Origin: Cryptomeria japonica
Lineage: Eukaryota > Streptophyta > Pinopsida > Cupressales > Cupressaceae
Assembly (NCBI RefSeq): GCF_030272615.1
Contig: NC_081408.1
Span: 312,187,118-312,251,117, forward strand
Length of the DNA: 64,000 nucleotides
Direction: 5' to 3'
The translations under genes were made by a program, and so were the position numbers. The notes under the pieces are model-generated. The model was not told the DNA's origin. It worked only from the letters and a program-made list of their open reading frames with translations, and made no database searches. Within the stretch, counting starts at the first letter, position 1, and each line of letters begins with the position of its first letter. Shown here one piece after another: positions 57,965 through 64,000 of the stretch.

Positions 57965-58585
57965 TGTTAGATTCTGCCAGAACCGAGAACCGAGCCAAGA
58001 CCTGATGTCGATCGTAGATCACATTCAACTCCAAACAACAGATGATCGAAGATCAAACTAATTGAATGAAGAAAAATCTGATGAGAGAAAAATAGAGACA
58101 GAAGAGAATTTGGAGAAGACTCTCGCCGAGCTATCACTGAACTAGTGAAGGTGAGAGTATAGTGCTTATTATATAGAAAAATAAAAGCATATACATCCAA
58201 GGGGTGGATTAACTCCTATTCCCCATAAAAAGTGGGAGGTTAAACCTTCTTGGTAAATGCCAAAACATGTGGCATAACCTCCTTACATGAAGACAGGAAA
58301 GGAGTTGAGAAAGTTGGCACATAAAGCCAAAAGAGGGTGAGAAACACAACTACCCCATAACCCACTTAGGAAATGACAAAATAGTGGTTATGAGAGGTGG
58401 CACAACAAGCCAAAAGAGGGTGTGTAACTCAACTACCCATGTGAGGTGGAGAGTTACACATGTAGCTGAAGTATTTTACCACATGTCCTTGTATTAACCA
58501 CTCCTAATACCCTAAGCAAGCTTAAATAATGTGTAGGAAAAATAAATACCATCCAACATAAGGAAAATAAAAACCTACACTAACA
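57965..58585 (-). repeat. 3' LTR of Copia element 4
   Basis: TGTTAGATTC...CACTAACA on the plus strand. On the minus strand it follows the tract CTTAAGAGGGGG (58586-58597) and contains a TATA box, TTCTATATAATAAGC, at about 58163-58177. Element-like TGAGAGTTAC/AACTACCC duplicated words lie at 58290-58450. Confidence 0.85.
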
Positions 58586-58597
58586 CCCCCTCTTAAG
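58586..58597 (-). other. Polypurine tract of Copia element 4
   Basis: TTAAGAGGGGG on the minus strand directly precedes LTR start TGTTAGTGTAGG. Confidence 0.85.
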
Positions 58598-58779
58598 CAT
58601 AGCTTAGGTGGGTGAAAAGATGGGTCCCGGCAAATGAGGCCATGTTAGGTACCCATGTACATAGATATCTCCGCCAAAAGAAGAAGCCCCCCCATAAGAG
58701 GAATAGCCCCTCCCCTTAAATAGACAGAGAAAGAATGAAGGACTAAGAAGCCCCTCCTGAAGTAGACACCTATCACATC

Positions 58780-60240
58780 CCAAGCAAAGATCACAAATGA
58801 AGGAACTTGTTTTTCGGTGAAGCGTTTGGTGAAGATGTCCACACTCTGCTCCGATGTAGAACAATACTTAAGATCAATTATGCCTTCCTAAATTAGCTCC
58901 CTTATGTAGTGCATATGTATCTCAATGTGTTTCGTCCTTTGGTGATGAACTGGAATTCTTGAGATCTATATAACACTCTGATTATCACAAAAGATGATGG
59001 TAGGCTTTTTGACTGGAATACCAAACTTAGTGAGAATATTTTGAATCCAAATAGCCTCAGTGGTGGCATTAACTGTCCCTCGATACTTAGCCTTTGTTGA
59101 TGAAAGAGCAATTGCAAACTGCTCCTTGCTCGATCAACAAACTGGATCGGAACCAAGTGAGAAGCAATACCCTAAAGTGGACTTGTGATCCTGAGAATCA
59201 CCTGCCCAATTTGAATCTGTATATCCCACCAAGTCAATATCCATGCCTACTGTATACTGAATTCCATAATTGTGAGTACCCTGAATGTAGTGGAGGATCC
59301 GCTTAGTTGCTTTCCAATGCAACTCATGTGGCTCCTACATGAATCGAGAAACCATGCCCACAACATATGAAATATCAAGTCTCATATGAATCAAGTAGAT
59401 GAGACTCCCAACAAGTTGTCGGTATAAAGTGCCATCAACCAGGGGAGAAGAGCACTTAGCCTCAAGTTTGACCCCTGACAAAAATGGAGTTGGTGAAGTC
59501 TTACAGTCAACCATGCGAAATCTAGAGAGCATATTAAGTGCATACTTGGGTTGTCCAAGGAAGATACCTGAAGATGATTGAGTGATCTCAATTCCCAAGA
59601 AGTAATGCAAAAGACCCAAGTCTAAAATCAAAATTCTATCATGTAGAACAATTTTCACTCCCTTGATGGTGGATGAGTGACTCCCTATGATCAACAAGTC
59701 ATCAACATAGAGAACCAGAAATGTGAGAGTTTCATCATGTTGCAGAATGTATACGTTCGGATCGGAATGGCACTGAGTGAAACCAACTATCAAAAGGAAT
59801 GAATCCATCTTGGCATACCAAGATCAAGGAGCCTTTTTAAGGCCATAGAGAGACTTTCAAAGTTGGCACACAAGTGAAGGATCTTGAACAAACCTTTGTG
59901 GCTACTCCATGTAGATTTCCTCCTAAAGGTCACCATGAAGAAAGGCACTCTTCACATCCATCTGATGAACTTCCCAACGATGGGTTGCAGCTATAGAAAG
60001 GACAAGTCAAATGAAATTAATCTTAGCAACTGGAGCAAAAGTCTCAGAGTAATCAATCCTTAGAACTTGGGAGAATCCTTTTGCTACCTTAACGAGCCTT
60101 ATAATTATCAACCAACCCATTTGCTCAAATTTTGTTCGATAGATCCACTTGCATCGAACAAGTTTCCTTCCCTTAGGAAGAGGAACTACATCCCATGTGT
60201 GATTCCTTTCCAATGAATTAAACTCTTCTTGCATTGCAAC
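58780..60240 (-). pseudogene. Copia element 4 reverse transcriptase and RNase H, decayed
   Basis: Leftward from 60234: EEFNSLERNHTWDVVPLP, VRCKWIYRTKFEQ, KGFSQVLRIDYSETFAPVAK; then a broken stretch with the MDVKSAF-like and YGLKKAP-like blocks (59960-59830). 59808-59335 has GFTQCHSDPNVYI, LVLYVDDLLIIGS (catalytic YVDD kept), LLHYFLGIEI and VDGTLYRQLVGSLIYL. RNase H is at 59322-59134 (VGYTDSNWAGDSQDHKST) and its end, VDIFTKRFTEKQ, at about 58840. The wording (LLIIGS, NWAGD) is of the short-LTR Copia type (Ale/Retrofit-like, tentative). Confidence 0.92.
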
Positions 60241-61480
60241 ATCCCACTTGAGAACACCTGAAGCTTCTCGAAAAGACTATGGATCAAAAGTTAAACCAAT
60301 GAAGAGATGTGGAGCCTGCTGAAATTGTGACCTTGTTCTTCTAGTATCTGATGGATCACCAAGACAATCTCTTGTTGACTCAAATGTTTGTCAAACCCAA
60401 AGAGGCATTGAGGCTGGAGAGTTTGGGGGAGAATCATCAACCTCTGAATGATGACTATGAGAGGAATGTGAGTCCTCATCATCACTATCACCATCTAAAG
60501 TGGAGGAAGAAGATTCCCCATTAAGATTAGGAGAATTAAGATCCTCAGAAGAACTGTCATCATAATGCAATGTCTCCAATGTGATATTGGATGGAGAAGT
60601 GGTATGAGACGAACTAGAAGAACTCTCCTCAAAATGAACACTCCTCTCAATGAACAACTCATGAGTAGAGGGATGGAGAAGTCTATACCCGCTTTGACAT
60701 CATTTGGATATCCAACAAATATGCAAGGCTTGCTCTACTAATCCATGGCCTTGCGTTTCTCTATTGGAATGTGGGTCCATACAAGATAACCAAACACTCT
60801 GAAGTGCTTTGGATTTTTGACCAATCCAAGCTTGAAAAGGAGTTACCCCCTTCAAAGCTTTGTGAGGAACTCGGTTCTAGATGTAACACACACAGTTGAT
60901 AGCATCTACCCAGTACTAAGGTGCCAAAGACTTGGAGTGAATCATACAATTGGCCATCTCCTTCAAAGACCTGTTCTTGTGTTCTGCAACACCATTCATC
61001 TAAGGATTGTATGGAATTGTGTGTTGCATGTTGATACCTTTTGAAGCACAAAACTGTTCAAACAGATTATTAACATATTCACCCCCATTATTTGTATGCA
61101 AAAACTAGATGAACTTCCCAGATTGTTTCTCTGCAAAAGCCTTGAAATCTACAATATTCTCAAAGACTTCAAACTTTTGTTTCAGAAAATAAACCCATGT
61201 ATATCTAGAAAAGTCGTCAATAAATGTCAAGACATATCTAGCCCTGTTGAAAGATGGTTGTAGAAATGGTCCTGCCAAGTCACTGTGTACCAACTCCAAT
61301 TGTTATGTAGCTCTCCATGATTTGCCTTTATCATACTTCTCCTCAAGATGCTTACCAAGAACGCATCCCTGGCAAACTCCATCAGAAAATCGAATAGAAG
61401 GCAACCCTAAAACCATGTCCTATTGACCAAGTTGTTGCAAGTAACGATAGTTCAAGTGGCCAAACTGTTGATGCCACAAA
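60241..61480 (-). pseudogene. Copia element 4 integrase and linker, decayed
   Basis: The integrase core at 61299-61105 shows LVHSDLAGPFLQPSFNRARY (first Asp), FSRYTWVYFLKQKFEVF and KAFAEKQSGKFI; the second Asp (QTNNGGEY-like, D to N) and the glutamate block follow in broken frames around 61085-60990. A Ser-rich acidic linker lies at 60657-60391 (FEESSSSSSHTTSPS, SDDEDSHSSHSHHSE), normal between integrase and RT. Several stops. Confidence 0.88.
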
Positions 61481-61493
61481 CAACTCACCTCAT

Positions 61494-62835
61494 CTAGATG
61501 AGTAACATTGTTGAAGGAGAGTCCTGAACAAAGTGAGAAAATTGATATAATCTGGAATGATGATCTGCTTTTCTTATAGCAACAATAGACCCATTATGCA
61601 ATTCACTGATTACCACTGTATCTAGTGCGAATTCAACTCGCTTACCAGTACTAGTGTGAATGATTTGATAAACAAATAGGAGTTTAGTTGATAAAGATGG
61701 AAAACAAAGGACATCCTCAAATGTTCCTTCGCCCACATCAACAGACCCTCTCCCATGCACTTCAACAAGAGTGTCATCACCTATTTATATGGTAAGCATG
61801 GAACATGGCTCTAAAGAGGTGAAATCATCTTCTCAAGAAGCACTCAAGTCAATTATCCAAAAATTGGTTTGTGAAGCAACAACTAGGGCCTTACCTTTTC
61901 CTTTTCCCTTACTCTTATCTGTGTCCTTAGAAGATCCTTCTAATGAACTCTATTTGACTGAATCGGGCACCTTAATGTTATTCTTTTTCTAGAAGATGTG
62001 AAAGGTGATCAAATTGTTTCTTTAAACACTTATGTTCATCATGACTAGGCCCCTTATAATAAGAACACTTGACCTTCTCCTTCTTAGGTTGTTCACCTTC
62101 TGATGAAGAGGTTTGATAATTTGCTTTTGATGTAGCAGATTTCTGATCTTTTTCTCTCCTTGGTTCTTTTGTTTCTTATCTTGCTTACTAGACCCTTTTT
62201 GTTCTTATGTGCCTTGATTTACAACTAAGGCATGTGACTTAGAGGGTTTTATTGTACCCATTTGAACCAATTTGTCCTATTACCTTGTGAGTTCATCGCC
62301 AAATTCGTCTAGAGAAGGCATTTTGAATGTAGTACCTAGGGCACATTTTGTAGCATTGTATGTAGAAACAAACACTAAATAGTTAGTACCAAGCTTAGAA
62401 AGAATACTAAAGATCAATTGCTTATCATCTTTCTTAGTTCCACATTGTTCCAACTGCAATCTTAGAGACGAATTTTATGAAGAAGTATTGTATAGTGTCA
62501 AAATTGGTTGGATTCAACCCTATGAGTTCATTCTCCAACTGATGGCATCTTAAGCTCATCTTGCTTACCAAAGAGGTTTTCCAAAGTGGTCCACACTCCA
62601 TTTGGTGTAGTGGCAGATTCAATGTGAGAAAGAAGGTCAAGGGAGACTGACATAGAGTACCAAAGGCTTCATCACATTTGTTAAACCATTTAATCTTTTC
62701 TGTAGCCTCTTGAGGTTCCATTTCAAGTCCCATAGTGACACGATGATATCCATGTCTTTTTAGATATATTATCATCTTAGATTTCCATCAAAATAATTAT
62801 ATCGTGTTAAAAGAGGAACTATTGATGCATCCATG
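61494..62835 (-). pseudogene. Copia element 4 gag and protease, decayed
   Basis: The gag start MDASIVPLLTRYNYFDGN is at 62835, with a TGA where the Trp of the usual NLRxW would be. The core at 62775-62434 (WFNKCDEAFGTLCQSPLTF, LENELIGLNPTNFDTIQYFF) is partly frame-shifted, followed by a zinc-knuckle region near 62080-62020. The protease site reads WIIDLSAS near 61850, where DSG has become DLS, then VHGRGSVDVGEGTFEDVLCF to 61494. The altered catalytic triad would itself inactivate the protease. Confidence 0.88.
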
Positions 62836-64000
62836 ATAGTAGAAAAGAAGATTGCTAAGAACCAGGAAAAGAGGAAGAAAGAAAACACACGAGACAACCC
62901 CCCTTCTCCACTAGTCTCAAAAATCACCCCCCCCCCCCCCCGGGCGCCAAATCCTTATAGCTATGTAATACTTTTGAATATCTTTCCAACACTTATTTGT
63001 TTTTGAAAAACGGAGATCTGAAGCAAAAGATATGGCTTGTTGAAGAGAAAAAGAAGCAGTTGATTCAACCTACAATATCTGATTGAAAATGACAGTATTT
63101 TTTAATGAAACGTGTGTGGATGGAAAGTACTTGTTTCCAACTTTCTGTCAAGTATCTCATTTGCGAAAATCCAACACCCGAGGTAAAAGTTATGAAATTT
63201 TAATAAGTGCTATTGAATCTGCCAGCTAGAAAAACAGCTCATGCCCTATTCAAACTCAATTTCTGCAAGATTTACTAAATTTTTGCAAACAAGACCAGAA
63301 ACCTAGAAGTTTTTCGATACTGGGAAGAAAACCCAGAAATCGTTTTTCCTACAAATGAGTAGAAGCTGGAATTATGAAGTCAAAATGAAAACAATTCCAA
63401 TGAAAAAAATTTACTCTCATTTTTTTACTGTCCTCCAAACTCTTATTCAACCTACTAGGTTTAGGCCTGTTTTAACCATAATTAATCTATTCAAAATACT
63501 TATGACTTAAGCTAAATTGTTTAGGAGACAAATCTATCTTAACATGAATCAAATCTGTGACATTCCATATTTCAATTAATTTATCAATTATTAATAAGTA
63601 AATTGTTCATATACCATACTAGATAATTAATTATATCATACTAGATAATTAATTTTATCATCCATAATTCTTAATGCAAGTGTCAAACTTTGTATCCGCT
63701 TCAGATTCTAAGGAAGAAGAGATCTGCCCCTCTTTGGAAACAATTTAGTCCCTTCTTCTTAGATACTGACAGAAATAACAAGAATTAGACTATGTATACT
63801 AACTTCTCATGTATTCTGAATATATATGTAATTAAGTATGACTGTCATACATATTGCAGTCCATATTAATATTACTATTAAATTTTGCACAAGAACATTA
63901 TCAGGCTTCATACATTAAACATACATATTAAGCACATCCCCATGCATACCACCAAGAACAAGAATGTTATTGCCTGTAACCTAATAACAATTCAATTCTG
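62836..64000. other. Region right of Copia element 4; no gene
   Basis: Contains a run of 15 C (62927-62941) followed by GGGCGCC, then A+T-rich DNA to the window end with a repeated ATACTAGATAATTAATT (about 63617 and 63640). It may be leader of element 4 or host intron. No LTR, tRNA primer site or coding sequence was recognised. Confidence 0.5.

Larger units (their letters stand above)
57965..62835 (-). mobile_element. Copia element 4, minus strand, only one LTR found
   Basis: A 621-bp LTR (57965-58585), polypurine tract and RNase H, RT, integrase, protease and gag in order on the minus strand up to a gag start MDASIVPLLTRYNYFDGN at 62835. It interrupts the Gypsy protease at CATTA. To the right, up to 64000, neither a copy of the LTR, nor CATTA plus continued Gypsy protease, nor a tRNA-Met primer site was found. 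It belongs to another Copia lineage than elements 1-3 (shorter LTR, different RT wording). Confidence 0.88.

Noticed and set aside
47733-58000. Further bZIP exons (basic region and first heptads) upstream of the terminal exon
   Set aside because: I searched the minus strand by eye for the N-x-x-S-A-x-x-S-R pattern and zipper heptads and found none.
62927-62951. TGGCGCC as the primer binding site of Copia element 4 with an LTR to its right
   Set aside because: The DNA right of it does not match the element's LTR at 57965-58585.

Overview
This window is plant nuclear DNA made almost entirely of old LTR retrotransposons inserted into one another, with one clear piece of a host gene. Long LTRs (1.2-1.5 kb), a Tat-type Gypsy element with two RNase H domains, several Copia elements primed by initiator tRNA-Met, and a plant bZIP exon all say seed plant. 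The high density of decayed elements and an apparent intron of more than 16 kb suggest a large genome, perhaps a gymnosperm; that last step is inference. I saw no tRNA, rRNA, CRISPR array or bacterial-type gene.

Layout. (1) 1-~36.5 kb reads best as one Tat-lineage Ty3/gypsy element on the + strand whose 5' part lies before the window. Its decayed RT, RNase H, second RNase H and integrase occupy 1-3080. They are followed by a long spacer carrying an antisense plant-mobile-domain (PMD) gene, then a polypurine tract at 33.53 kb and a 3' LTR from 33543. Four later insertions split the spacer: Copia element 1 (4201-11587, minus, TSD ACATC), a solo Copia LTR (12254-13650), Copia element 3 (13947-23339, plus, TSD CCTAT, itself carrying a Gypsy-like solo LTR at 15389-16157), and Copia element 2 (23412-30589, minus, TSD GAGGG/AAGGG). 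Taking out elements 2 and 3 with one copy of each target duplication leaves the PMD reading frame continuous. The Tat 3' LTR is split by a rearranged Copia fragment (33899-35595) bounded by inverted repeats, which looks like the product of self-integration.

(2) 36.6-44.3 kb holds the 3' end of another Copia-like element with a small coiled-coil ORF and an LTR (37332-38489). Next come a degenerate tandem repeat in which every unit can fold into a hairpin (38.7-39.3 kb), a long decayed reading frame I do not recognise (39969-43133), and an LTR-like sequence with a TATA box (43134-44276).

(3) 44.3-56.5 kb is mostly non-coding. At 47380-47732 (minus) there is an undamaged terminal exon of a group I bZIP transcription factor (VIP1/RF2a type). 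Its upstream exons are not in the window, so the sequence to the right is probably intron. This stretch contains several local duplications, including an almost perfect 150-bp tandem copy at 52.75 kb.

(4) 56.9-64 kb is a second Tat fragment (gag/protease, plus) whose protease is interrupted by a fourth Copia element (57965 to about 62.84 kb, minus). One LTR of that element is present and the other was not found.

All retroelement coding regions are broken by stops or frameshifts. The paired LTRs of elements 1 and 3 differ at several percent of positions, mostly by transitions, so these are not recent insertions.
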